Shown here piece by piece: positions 24,901 to 36,743 of a stretch of 64,000 nt of DNA. The stretch is from contig CASHTG010000001.1 in NCBI GenBank assembly GCA_949357655.1, forward strand, positions 124,001-188,000, in the 5' to 3' direction. The position numbers and the translations under genes are program-made. How positions within the stretch are numbered: the first letter of the stretch is position 1; each line of letters opens with the position of its first letter. The notes beneath the pieces are model-generated. The model was not told the origin of the DNA, ran no database searches, and saw nothing but the letters and a program-made list of their open reading frames with translations. The DNA is from Parascedosporium putredinis. Lineage: Eukaryota; Ascomycota; Sordariomycetes; Microascales; Microascaceae.

Positions 24901-25759
24901 CCAGGTCTCCGCCAAGGACATCGAGGGACTCTCGTACCTCAAGGAGAAGTATCGCAGGAACCTCGTCGTCTCCTTCACGACACGCACCGCTGTCGACGAG
25001 CTCTGCCGCAGCGCGACCGGCAGCTTCTGCGACTTTTACGTCCTATTCAGCCAGCTCCGGCCCTTGGTTGAGAGCGCCAGCAGCCACGCCTGGAAGGCCC
25101 AGAACTTGGACCGCGTGGCCGGGCTTGTCTCGGACATAGAGCCGGGTCTCGTCAAGGAGCTTGTTGCCATCTTTGAGAGCGTAGAGAAACACTTTGCTAA
25201 GCTGACCAAGCGGACGCTCAACGACCCCGCCGAGGATGAGGATCCCATCGACTTCGAGGACGACGAGGACGAAGACGCCGGCGATAATCTCACCCCGGCT
25301 GAGAGACTCTCGGCTCAGCTGCAGGCTGAAAAACATCTCTGCGAGCTCGCGGGTAAGCTCGTTCTTGCCATCTCAGCCAAGGTGCTCGACCATACCCCCG
25401 GGGAGCGTCTCAAGCGGCGCCTCCTCCGCAACTCGACGCGTCTGGGTAACAACTACAAGGAAATCGTCGCCTTCCTAGATGAGGCCAAGGTGGCTGCCCT
25501 GCTTGCCAGCAAAAAGGCAGGTGACAGGCAAAAGAAACCGGCCTCGGCGGCAGGTCCACCAGGCGCCACCAACAACGGCAACGCCGTGCTAGCTAGACAA
25601 GCCCCAAAGAGCGCGGCTATGGTCCTTCTCGGTGACGATGATGAAGATAATGAAGAGGACGAGGAGGATATCCACGCCGAGCCCGAGGAAGAGGCGCAAG
25701 AGGAGGACGAGGAAGAGAGCGAGCCTGAGCCCCCATCGCCGACGACGAGTCTGTCCTAG
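21926..25759 (+). CDS. SCC3: Cohesin subunit SCC3/STAG (Psc3/Irr1 homologue); two clear and one probable frame break
   Basis: HEAT-repeat subunit of the nuclear cohesin ring, needed for sister-chromatid cohesion and chromatin loading. Exons: 21926-22354, 22553-22761 and 22904-25759, with GT-AG introns and CTGAC branch sites. The N-terminus is Ser-rich then basic and acidic (RRSGRVVKPTRKF; DDLDDEDPSDPDDDDD). The stromalin domain is clear: FFDTVFVHRYRDIDPKIR, ECVEALGYWIWELP, YLRYLGWMLTD. The C-terminus ends in a long Asp/Glu-rich tail. Breaks: A5 22202-22206 (restores KKASKSTRPRK) and A4 23241-23244 (restores EMQKALDQANNYREIC). A third near 24375-24385 needs two extra bases or one fewer to join DLELF to LRQDSSKYEKLL. 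Repaired length is about 1165 aa, usual for the family. Identity is firm. Confidence 0.92.
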
Positions 25760-27148
25760 GTGACTAGGGTAAACCACACCACAATGTACACATCTTGCTC
25801 CCGCATCTCTTTCCCGACGTGTACTCTTTCTTGTTTCCTTTTCCACTGCTTCGCTCTCTCTGTATTTCGTCGACTTTCGTAATGACCCGGATAGCTGGCA
25901 AAAGGACCTACCCTCTCTCTACAACAACTGAAATGGCAACAGTATACCTTGGAAAGAAGCCGAATGAAGAAGGAAAATCAAAGCGAAGAGGAATTTGTCG
26001 AGAGCCCTGCCAGTCGCCTATGTCTATCGAAGGGAGAAGAAATCAAAGAGGCAATATTAGGATGCTTTGGTGTCCTATCCCTCTTTCCTCGCCATATGTT
26101 TTGCACCGTGAGAGGGGACATTGCTTACCTTTGATTCTCCGAGGCCCTCCTCTCCCCGAAACCTTTTTTCTTTTTCTTCTTTTTCCTTCTTGGCCCCTTG
26201 CACTTGTTGTCTATATTCATAATCTTGTTTTACCCCTTTCAAGTGTTTTTCTTTGTCTCATCTATCACCCCCTGGCCCCGTATGATAACGCGTCGTTGCC
26301 TTTCTGCGCCTTCCCTAACGCACGTCTTTCCCAGCAGTACCTTGGCCGCCTGTTTCCATCCACACGCATCTTCAAGGATCACGCCACGGGCTTTTAAAAG
26401 ACAAGAAGTTGGAGAGACTCTGCATGGCTGATTATCTTTCCTTTGTTTTTTTCTTTTCAATTTCTTTTTGTCATTTCCCTTTCACTGTCCTCTCGCTTCC
26501 CCGTCTAGTGATCTTCTTCGCTGCGTGCCGACACTTGTTCTGAATCTCTTTGTATAGTTGGGATGCCGCACAGCCGGCCTTCGTTCCTTCGTGGGTCATC
26601 TCCCAGGTTCCTCTGTTTCGTGCACATCAAGTACTCGGCGGCGGCGGTGGCGGTGGTGGTTGTGCCGGCTGATTGGCGTTTATCAGGTGCCGAGGAGTTT
26701 AATTAATGTACCCATGTATCCTATTGATGTTTTGCAGTCTACTCTGCTGGTTCGAATGAAACGACAGCATCCTCCTTCCAAGTACGCCCTCGCTCCTTGA
26801 TTCCTGGCCCTATCCTTGAGAAAGACTATGTCTCCGTAAGATTTGGTAACGCCCAACACTCCTAATCCTCCCACGTACACTATAAATACATCAGTTATCG
26901 TTCGTACACGGACTCGTCTACGCTTAGTAGAGCAATAGACTAGAAATGACATCAAGCTAGACGCTTAAAAGACCGCCCACCTACTATGGCCAAGATGGCG
27001 AGGTGGCCACATTCCCCTCTCCGGTGCTTCAAAATTGACTGAGGAGCCAAAAGGCGCCGCATCCTATCGACTCCCACAATGATCTGTCTGCGCGATGTCT
27101 GACCTCGACTCTTCAATTTTCTCCCACCCCAAGCCGCGGGGTGTCAGG
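25760..27148. other. Convergent intergenic region
   Basis: About 1.4 kb between the SCC3 and POT1 stops, pyrimidine-rich near SCC3. Presumably both 3' untranslated regions; no gene recognised. Confidence 0.55.
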
Positions 27149-29523
27149 TCATGGCGAAGCTGTGGCTAAATATGTAAGTCTAGTTCCAAAAAGTCCAAAG
27201 ACCCTCTTCCAACGCTGTCCTTCTCCAGCGTCTGCCTTTTCCGAGTCGCCTTCTTCAACCTTTTTGCCAAATTGACGGATACAGCACGAAAACAGCTGGT
27301 TGGGCATGGCGCTAGAAGTCCCTAACGCCTCTTTATGCTCAGAGTCGCTCTGTACACTGACATCTTGGGATAGCTCAGCGTCAGAACCGGGGAGTAGCTG
27401 GTCTTCCAACCTCTGCTTCGATTCCTTGCGCCCGCCTCTGCGGTTCTTGCTAGATCCCTCTAACTCCACTTGGCTTTCTTCAAGATTACCCCACAGTTTG
27501 GTAAGTTGCGTCCGGAGGTCAATTAGTCCCTGGGCGTCCGAGTGAAGACTACCATGAATCATTAGCATTTACTAGATAAAGAGAAAGATAGATGAGGCGT
27601 CTTTGTGCTTACTTGGAAGCATCTAGACCCAACAAACCTTGGGCCTCGGCATTGTCAACGTAGGCCCACACGCGAGCAGGTTTTAATCGGCCCTGGGGAG
27701 AGAGATCCTCCAGTTGGAGAGCGAAACACCACTCCCACTTTGCGGTCTCGGCAGGATCCTCGCCGCCATCAATACAATGCGGAGGTGGGGGCTCCTCGCC
27801 GTCATCAGACTCATCTTCAAAATCGGACAAAACCTCGTACTCGCTAGGCTTGCGATAGCGGCTGAACTTTTCCAGGTTGTGAGGGAAGAAATCCGTTACT
27901 CGAGCAATGACTCGATACTTTGCATTGTTGAAAGGCACTGGTACTCTAATGCTACTACTCGAGCCGCTGAGTGTTAGGTTGTAGAATACGGGCTCAAGTA
28001 TGGAAGCAATCGTGGTTACTGGAACATCCATGTTCTCACAAGTGACTGCGAAGGTATCAGCATTGCGTATACAGTGCATGTGTCGTTGTTGGGAAATTCT
28101 CGGAGGCAGCTTTACCCTCGGGGTTCAAATCAGGCACTTCTTGATTCGCGCGTTCATAGGAAGCCTGCAGGTTAGCGCGCCTTTGTGCCCGCATCTTTTT
28201 ACTTGACAATCGTGGACCTTTCTCGGTCTCTTCGGCGGGTCGTCGTTTCTTCGAGGGCTTTTCGGTTGAGCTTTGGCTATGTTGGCGTGTCTTGTTGCGC
28301 TCGTAAGTGTGCTTTCGTCGGATGACACTCTTCAGCCGCGGGTCGACCTCTTCTAGGTCGGCGAGAGGAAGGAGGATGTCCACGTTAACTTTGGAGGAAA
28401 CTTTCGGTCCTCTCTGAGAAATCCTTCCAAATGGGCATTATTCCTTCCGTACCTAATGTGGACATTGCGCAACGAGACCCAGGCGCCTGCCTGCACCTTA
28501 GTCCGAATCACGCTCGCGTGGGGCTCCCAACAGGTGACTTGCAACGACATCTTGCCGGCGGGACCAAGCCGCGCACTCTGACTAGCTGATGATGGCGCAT
28601 AGCCGGCGTATTCACCGTTCGCGGAGCCCTCAGCGAATGATTCAGCTAAGGGATAGAAGCCACTATTCTCCGTGTAGTCCGTTACCCAGAGCGTTACGCA
28701 GTCGCCAAGATCATATGGGGCTCGCACAACAAGGGCAATCAAGTCGCAGAACTGACCATCGCGGGCGTCTTTTAGCTCTCGATACTTTTGCTTGACATTG
28801 ACGGCTTGCTGGGCCATCAAGTCGAAGCTTTCAGCATCGGGAACACGGCCCTTATCAACGGTATGGTAGAGCGAGGATACATAATTGAGTATGTCCTTTG
28901 AGGGTATAGGCGAGCCCTGGGATGACCGTAGTGCCCGGGAGGCACATCCTGGGAGTTTGGGGATCAAGGTTCCTCGGAAGACATAGATTCGCGTCCCGCG
29001 AGAAGTCAATATTGACAGTGTACTTGTTCCATGCCGTTGGACCTTTGGAAATCCAAAAGGAAAAAAAGAATGAGCAAGTCAACATCATTTAGTCCGTCAA
29101 AAGGGTGAAAGATAACTGTACTGTGTTAAACGTACCCTTGCAGACTGCACGAAGACAACATCGCCAGCATTAACATCCGGCATTCGCTCCCGCGGCCTGA
29201 ATATGGTAAGAACAAAGTCATCGTCATCATTTGCCGTGGAGATGTCAAAAGGTTAACGGATGCTTTCCAGTCTATCCGCAACGACTCATCAGCTTCATTC
29301 AGGGGCGTAACTTTGGCGATTCTCAAGCCCTCTAGGGCATAACCATGAACATACCAACACCTCGGGTCTCAATCGGAGGGCGGAAATCCCGAACGAGTCC
29401 GATGACATTGACGAGCTGTCGGGGATCTACCTTCTCCTCGAGGATGTCACGGATCGGAATGACCTGTCGAGGAAGGGCCGGCATCGGGGAGGACGGTGCG
29501 GCGAGTGCCGAGTAAGTCGACAT
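27149..29523 (-). CDS. pot1: Protection of telomeres protein POT1; two clear and one probable frame break
   Basis: Binds the single-stranded telomeric 3' overhang through two OB folds and caps chromosome ends. Exons: 29523-29355, 29271-29136, 29042-27613 and 27548-27149, with short GT-AG introns (64-93 bp). OB1 holds VNVIGLVRDFRPP, then DISTANDDDDFVLTIFRPR and PDVNAGDVVFVQSARVQRHG. OB2 holds YDLGDCVTLWVTDYTENSGF and VSLRNVHIRYGRNNAHLEGF. The C-terminal domain includes PVTTIASILEPVFYNLTL and a final VFGLFGTRL. Breaks: AAAA 29247-29250 (one T missing in coding sense) and TTT 28390-28392 (one A missing; restores FPPKVNVDILLPLADL). A further frame change at 28091-28096 needs two bases or one fewer. 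Repaired length is about 712 aa. Identity is firm; the linker after OB2 is the least certain part. Confidence 0.88.
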
Positions 29524-31937
29524 TATGGGCCACGGCCGATGCACTCTTTTGTAAGCCACACGAGATAATGATTTATGAGTAAATCCCTAGGCCAACAGGA
29601 TTCCTGTGAGGAACGAACTTCAAACAAGACTAGGTAAAAAGAGTAGAATGGCGCTCCTAGTTGGAAAACCAAAATAAAAAGAAAGAGAAAGGAAAATAAA
29701 GAACTAGCATGAGCTAATACGGGGCACGCGAGTTAGGACAGGCGAGCGCTCGAACTACAATGTTCAAGGACACGGATGTGTGCTCCTGATGCTTGCTCTT
29801 TCTCCTCGAGAAGCTGGGCAAGCATGAAGGCGAAAGCGGATCGTGAAAGGCCACGCGTTTTATAGGAAAGCACAAACCTTAATGGCCCTTCAAGACGGGA
29901 AGGGACATGCGCTTCACTCGCGACACCGGTTGCCGGCCGTCTAGAAAGGAAAAAAGTGGCTCGGCGACGCGAATTTGAGCTCGACGACGGGAGTCGCGAT
30001 GGCCTGGTCCAGCACAAGACGGCCCGGGCTCTGCGCGAAAACACGTGCAAAATGTCACCTTGTACCCACCGCTGGATGGCCCTTTCCTCAGTTGGTACTG
30101 CCCCCACCTCAACAGGAGGACAAGGTTTGAAGCGGGGCCACAGTACGAATATTTGTATGTTACACCCAGTGACCTGATGGGTGATACCCCTCATCAATCA
30201 CATGTACTTGGATACTTGCGTCCGTGGCACCTTTCCCTGGACCGTCAAGCCTGGCCTGGAGGGTTCTTCAGGAAGCTCCCCTTTCGTTACTTATAGATGT
30301 CCGCTGGAGGAGGGAGGAAAAGGTGCTGGTTAGTATCATGCAGTATATGTAATATCAATATCAATATGTAAAATGTATTCGGTTATGATCATTGATACCA
30401 AAAAAATCAATTGTAGATGGACAGGATAGCTTTCCATTTCGTATGTCCATCACCGCCGAAGGTGGGGATTCGCGAACCATCCCGCAGAGGCCATAATTGC
30501 CACGAGGAGTGGACCTTTTTTCTTATAATTTTTAAAATAATAATGCCGCGCCGCCGGAGTCCACTTTGAGAGCAACAAACCATCAATCCCGTTGTTTTGG
30601 TCTAAGAGTCGACTTTTCCCAGAGGGGCAATCACATGGTTAGTTGAGGATTTAGCACGTACTAGACCCAGGACGGTGAAGAACACCTCAATTCCGGTGCT
30701 GGCTCGACAACAAGAAGCTGCCATTGACTGCCGCCTGCCACGAAAATCCTATAAAACCGTTGATGTCTGACAGTTTTGTCGCTTTACTTCTACCTAGAAA
30801 CCACACGTATCTCTCCGATGAATCTAAGGAAGACTAGCAAGCTATCTAGAGTGGGTGGTTTCGGTTGAGACCCAAGTTCTCATGTTCTGGTGCATTCCAA
30901 AGGCAACCGAGCTCATCGTGGGGTTCCCTAAATTCTTTTCGGTGCTAGCCTTTGATGAATGGTTGTCAAACTCTCCATTGTCATGACAAAGCGATCTGCT
31001 AAGTCTGACCGCTCTTCCCCGAAGCTTCCAAGCCAACCAAAGAAAGGCAGAAAGAGTCCTACACCAGGTAGCGCCGTCGTGGGACTGCCAATGGCCTCCG
31101 TGCCAATGCGCCAAAGCCGAACAAGCCAGCGGCAATGGAAGGTCAACCGTCAAGGGCCGACTCAGAGGTACGGTGAAGATAGAGAAACAAAACAGAACTA
31201 CAAGTAGAAACGGAGAGATACTAGGAGACGCCTAGGCTGGATATTCTATCTATACTGGATGTTCAATGGATCGAATGTGCCGTTGGATTCTAGACTGCTG
31301 GGCCCCGTGCTGTGCTGGGTCCATGGGAGATTACTCCTCAGGTAGGCGAGAATACCCCGCCAACGCCCAGGACGGGGATAAAAACCTTCCTAACAGCGGT
31401 CCACCAAAAGGAGAAAAATAGAAACCCCCTCGTAACAGTAACAAAATATCCACAGTGTTGAAAATTGGGGTCTTCGGCCGGGTCGTCTCTCCCCACCTTC
31501 CTCTCCCCCTCCTTCCACCCACTTCCCATCACATCAACTTCTTCTATTTTCCACTTCCCAAACTTTTTTCTCTCTTCCCCCTCCCTTTTTCCCCCTTACT
31601 TATTCATATCCCTCTATCTCTCTCTCTCTCTCTTCACCACCCGTTCTGCACGCTGTGTTGCGACGGAGGAGATTATCATCTTCTGACTCTTCGTCCCCTT
31701 CCTGAAAGGGTCTACCGAATTTGAGCCAACAAAAGCTCGTTACAAGAAATCGCCACCATCCAATCAGCTCAGCCCCTCTCCGACTCTTCTCGCTGCCTTG
31801 AAAACGGAAGGAAACCTTGAACCGCTTTCCTCGCGACATCCACCACTTGGATTTCCCACCATTCCGCCGCGCGAACATCATCTTCTTCTTTTCGTTCCAC
31901 CGCATACCCATTCATACCATATTCAACAACAGCAACC
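29524..31937. other. Intergenic: divergent POT1 and importin-alpha promoters
   Basis: About 2.4 kb. The last 450 bp before importin alpha is strongly pyrimidine-rich, with a CT microsatellite at about 31610-31633, consistent with a strong fungal promoter and leader. Open frames between 29.7 and 31.2 kb are not conserved-looking. Confidence 0.55.
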
Positions 31938-34245
31938 ATGGCCGACCGATACATTCCCGAGCATCGTCGGACCCAGTTCAAGGCGAAGAATGCCTTCAAG
32001 CCTGAAGAGCTCCGCCGTCGCCGAGAAGAACAGCAGGTTGAGATTCGAAAGTCGAAGCGTGAAGAGAACCTGGCTAAGAGGAGAGGTATTGGAACTGGCG
32101 AGCGTCTCGGTGCCTCCCTTGGTGCCGCGCCAGATAGTGATGATGAGACCGCGCCCACCGAATCCCAAGTAAGCATTCACCTCCCTTTCTTTTCTAACTT
32201 TCCTTGCACGACCCCTTTACATCTTGCCCTGCCGCTAGCCGTTGCAATGACTTTGGGCCTCTTATGAGAAAAGAAGTGTCTTTTATTACTCTCTTCTTCC
32301 CCTTCTGCCTTTGTTAGCTTTATCTTGCCGCATCCACCAAGGCGGGGGAGGGGAGATGTCCTAGCAAAGGACCAGGCCAGGCTCATTTGAATCCCCCTGC
32401 TGGGCGGATTTGACAAATGGCTGACCCCACCACACAAACAACCTCACACAATTGGAAATCCCCCTCCATTTGGTGGTTTCTTTCCCCACATTGCTGCGCT
32501 GCTGCATTTGTGCCCTGCTGGGGTATACTGCTCAAGTCCATCATCGGGTCAAAGGCTGTGAGGTTTGCTCCAGACTCATGAGCTATCATCCTTTCCAACC
32601 TTTTTCCCTCTTCAGTCAATCTTGATACCTCCCTGCCTTGTTCCTTTCTTTCAAACCTTTGCATCTCCCCTCTTTTTTTCTTTTTTTCCTTTTTTATAAC
32701 TCTCATACTTTCCTTGCCGTCGCGCACTCAAATATTTCATCGATCCCTCCAATGCGGCCTCCATCATCCCGGACCGCCTATTCATAGAGAAGATGCTAAT
32801 ACGCCTTAATCCCCACAGCTCAATGAAGACCTCCCTCAGATGGTCGCTGGTGTCTTCTCCAATGAGATCGACCAGCAGATCAAGGCCACGACAAAATTCC
32901 GAAAGCTTCTTTCTAAGGAGCGCAATCCCCCATCGAGGAGGTGATCAAGACTGGTGTCGTCTCACGCTTTGTCGAGTTCTTGCGTTCTCCTCACAGCCTC
33001 GTGCAGTTCGAAGCCGCATGGGCTTTGACTAATATCGCATCCGGCTCCGCTAGCCAGACCCAGGTCGTGATTGAGGCTGGTGCCGTGCCCATCTTCGTTG
33101 AGCTTCTCTCCAGCCACGAGCCTGATGTCCGCGAACAGGCTGTCTGGGCTCTCGGTAACATTGCCGGTGACAGCCCCCACTGCCGTGATTATGTCCTGAC
33201 CTGCGGCGCTCTCAAGCCCCTCTTGACGTTGTTGGGAGACAGCCGGAAGCTTAGCATGCTCCGAAATGCCACGTGGACTCTCAGCAACTTCTGTCGTGGC
33301 AAGGCACCCCAGCCCGACTGGGCCACCATCTCGCCCGCTCTCCCCGTGCTTGCCAAGCTTGTCTACTCTCTTGACGATGAGGTTCTCATTGACGCGTGTT
33401 GGGCTATCAGCTACCTTTCTGACGGCTCAAACGACAAGATCCAGGCCGTTATCGAAGCTGGAATCCCCGCCGTCTGGTTGAGCTTTTGATGCACGCCTCC
33501 ACGTCGGTTCAGACTCCCGCTCTCCGATCCGTCGGCAATATTGTCACTGGTGACGATGTCCAGACCCAGGTCATCATCAACTGCGGCGCCCTGCCCTGCC
33601 TTCTCGCTCTCTTGAGCTCCAATAAGGATGGAATCCGAAAGGAAGCCTGTTGGACCATCTCCAACATCACAGCTGGCAACTCGAGCCAGATCCAGGCCGT
33701 CATCGAGGCCAACATCGTCCCCCTTGATCCACCTCCTCCAAAATGGCGACCTCAAGACTCGTAAGGAGGCCTGCTGGGCCATTAGCAACGCGACTTCGGG
33801 CGGCCTTCAAAAGCCCGAGCAGATTCGCTACCTCGTTTCCCAGGGCTGCATTCGCCCTCTCTGCGACCTCCTCGCCTGCCCTGATAACAAGATTATCCAG
33901 GTCGCTCTTGATGGGCTCGAGAACATCCTCAAGGTTGGCGACCTCGACAAGCAGGCCTCTGGTGGCCCCGAGGCCATCAACCGCTACGCTCTCTTCATTG
34001 AAGAGTGTGGGGGCATGGAGAAGATTCATGACTGCCAGAACAATGCGAATGAGGAAATTTACATGAAGGCATTCAACATCATCGAGAAGTACTTCTCGGA
34101 TGAGGACGAGGGCGCGGACGAGATGGGCCAGCCTGGCCAGAATGGTGGAACTTTTGGTTTCGGCACCAACAATGCTGCCTCTGCTCCTGAAGGCCAGTCT
34201 AGCGGTTTCAACTTTGCCAATGGCGCCGACTCTATGGATATGTAA
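31938..34245 (+). CDS. SRP1: Importin subunit alpha (karyopherin alpha, Srp1-like); three frame breaks
   Basis: Adaptor that binds classical nuclear localisation signals and, through its N-terminal domain, importin beta. Exon 1 (31938-32168, 77 codons) is the importin-beta-binding domain, rich in Arg/Lys (EELRRRREEQQVEIRKSKRE). A 650 bp intron follows, then exon 2 (32819-34245) with about ten armadillo repeats, each with the Trp-Asn ladder: WALTNIASG, WALGNIAGD, WTLSNFCRG, WAISYLSDG, WTISNITAG, WAISNATSG. The acidic end (KYFSDEDEG) and Gly/Asn-rich tail are typical. Breaks: C5 32927-32931 (needs C6; ERNPPIEEVIKTG), C4 33465-33468 (needs C5; AGIPRRLVELLMH) and C5 33719-33723 (needs C7; ANIVPPLIHLLQNG). 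Repaired length is 553 aa, the family norm. Confidence 0.95.
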
Positions 34246-35929
34246 ACTTCGTCCGCCGCCGCCCTTGTCTCGCGTTGTCCGGTCCTACCCGGTCCCATCT
34301 CCTCTATATCTTCCTCCCACCTCTTGCCAGCCCACAACACGGCCAGCTACACCAACCCAATATTTATCCACACACACCTTGCACACATCCTCAATAGTGT
34401 TTTAATGCCTGAGCCTCTCGGGGGCCAATCATCTCCCTTTGTCTTTTTCACCCTCAAAACCCCGAACCAAAACAGATGTCATTACACCACATCCCTTCTC
34501 ACCCTTCATTTCCCCGTTCTGTCCACCCCTTACCACCATCTCCTGCCATCACCGCACCTCCCCCTTCCCACTTGTTTTGACCCCCTGCTTTCTGAGGAAA
34601 TGTCCATTTAGGAAATAGTCGAGGATGGCACAATCCCCCACCTTTCCAGGAGGAGATAGACAGGCCCTATGGTAGCTTGAAAGCTCCAGCCTGAATTACG
34701 AATGAATGATAAAGAGGCAATGCGCATACTTGCGACAACCGTGAGCGTTGGTCTGCAAGATGTGCTTGATTCAAGAGAAAAGGGCGTGACGCCTCGGTTA
34801 GGCAGGGAGATAGCCAGAACGCCCCGCTCACGAGGCACCGTGCCTGCTTGTTCCTAGCTAGAGTTCACGGCTCGCATCTTGATTCGATCAAAAGCCCTCT
34901 ATTACTAGGATCCCCTCGCTCAGGGACCTTGCCCCTCGGATGTGGGAGGGGTTAAAGGGGCAACGAACTGTTTATTGAGGCTTTGAGATGCGCACATGCG
35001 GCTACATCATGACAAGAGGACGTTCGCCAACCACAAAATTCCCTCATTGTCTAAAGCCACCCTCACCCCTTTGTTGGCACCTTCACAACCCCCACCCCCT
35101 TCCTTCTTTCGAGGAGGATTCTAGTCAGCGATGGTGCTAGTGCACGCATTGCTCCTAGACGCTACGGAAGCAGTGCTAGCCCGCTGGTTCGAACGTTCAC
35201 GACCAAGTGGCTCGTGGGCGGTCATTGAGTTGATAGAGCCTTGAGACTAGCCTTTGTGTCCGAGATACGTAGAGGGAAGAAAACAATCGAGGTTGAAACC
35301 CATGGCTTGTGTGCAGCATGTATGTGACTCCGGTTGGTATAGTCGTAGTTTCTCTAACCGTGCAAGTAATACGTTGCTTCGTGATTTCGTATGAATTTCT
35401 CTAGGGACAGGAAGCGCAGGGATGCCTTGTCGATCGATTCCATTGCGGGCGACCAGCCCTCCAACGGCAAAGGCTTTTCCCCAGTCCTTCCCTTCCCCGA
35501 GCGAGTTTGTCCCTCACCTCGCACATCAAGGGCTAGGTATAAGTCCATCGGGCAATGGAAGTAGCACCCGTGTACCGAGGTAAAGATACACCTACTTGCA
35601 CCAGTTTGAACGTGTATCCAAACCAACCCATTCCGCCAAGGATAACTAGAGAACCTGGCGAAATGGGGCCACCTGGGGAGAAGGTATAGAGTGCTAGTAA
35701 AAGGAAGCAGAAGAGTGACAAAGGGGGAAGAAAAAGGGAAAGAAAAAAAGGTGGTGGAATAGTTTTAGGGTATCATTGCTCATTAAATCATATTGTGGTG
35801 TACACAGATCTCCCGATGGGTTCCAGGTTCTATATCAGCCACAATCACACATACATCCTCCCCTTCTCTCCGTGTCAGGAAACCATCTCCACCCTCCTTC
35901 TTAAAACTCTAGCCAAGCCGGGCATCATA
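34246..35929. other. Convergent intergenic region
   Basis: About 1.7 kb between the importin-alpha and EF-hand gene stops. The first 350 bp is pyrimidine-rich, likely 3' untranslated region. One TACCGAGGTA palindrome at 35573. No gene recognised. Confidence 0.55.
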
Positions 35930-36743
35930 TTACCTCCACACGCCGGCCCTGCGCATGACGTCGTCGAACTCGTCCTTGGCGACGCCGACAGCGGTGCCCT
36001 GGCCACTGTTGGCCTCTGAGATCATGTCCTTTAGGAGCTCGTCGGCGACGTCCTCTTTGAGGAGGGCGGCCACCCTGCGGAGGTGGGTAAGGGTGATGGG
36101 CCCGGCGGCGGAGCCGTGGGTGAAGAGGCGGTAAGCCTCGTCGAGCTCACGGGCGTGAGCGTCTGAGTCGTGGTCGCGGGCGTGGAACTTGAGGGCACAG
36201 ATGGCGAAGAAGGGCTCGTACGAGGCGTAGCCCTCGTCGTCGGGGTCGAGAATGGAGAGGAACTCGGAGTGCTCAACGCGGTCTTTGGGGGATGCCGAGG
36301 GCACTGCGGGCAAGGGAGAAGGCGGAGAGAGTGTGAGCGTGAGGGCTCCGGTTCAGCTAGCGGAATTGGGCGGGGCCCAAGAGGGAAGGGAACTCAAGGG
36401 GGACGGAGGGAGGGGGACCTACATCATGGCGGAGCGCACATCGTTGGTGGGTATAACACCATGCTTCTCGCCTTCCATGGGCTCGGAGAAAAGGCTAAAG
36501 GCCTCCTTGATTTCGGCCTCCTCCTGGGCCGTGACGTTGTGCTCCTTGGCGAGCTTGGTCTGCCGCGGTTTCGGCGCGTTACTAACATCGGCCACGCCTC
36601 CGGGGCGCCGTTTTGGGGGCTATTCGGTCGAAACGAGGAAGAAAAAAATCAGAGATAGGCGCAGGTTTTGCGTTGAGCCTTGGAAGGCCAGCAAGGGGTT
36701 GAGGGGCTCGCGGAAATGAACAACGAGGGCTTCAACTTACCAT
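35930..36743 (-). CDS. EF-hand protein, calmodulin/centrin-like; one frame break and an ATG-only first exon
   Basis: Small EF-hand-superfamily protein; role not assignable beyond possible calcium-dependent or structural binding. Exons: 36743-36741 (the start codon alone), 36619-36423 and 36303-35930. The basic start (PPKRRPGG) leads into a first EF-hand pair (AQEEAEIKEAFSLFS, GVIPTNDVRSAMIALGIP), then ILDPDDEGYASYEPFFAICALKF and a C-terminal pair (ELDEAYRLFTHGS; ADELLKDMISEAN). The loops lack several usual calcium ligands, so binding may be weak or lost in some hands. The frame breaks at GGGGG 36287-36291, where coding C5 should be C7 to join GIPP to KDRVEHSEF. Repaired length is 191 aa. Centrin or Cdc31 relatives are possible; I would not choose between them. 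Confidence 0.75.

Noticed and set aside
30455..30485. Possible minus-strand tRNA T-arm at GGATTCGCGAACC
   Set aside because: The loop does not fit the TTCRANY rule and no cloverleaf could be drawn upstream.
35150..35225. Possible tRNA around GGTTCGAACGTTC
   Set aside because: The T-loop-like string is not flanked by a matching T stem, anticodon arm or acceptor stem.
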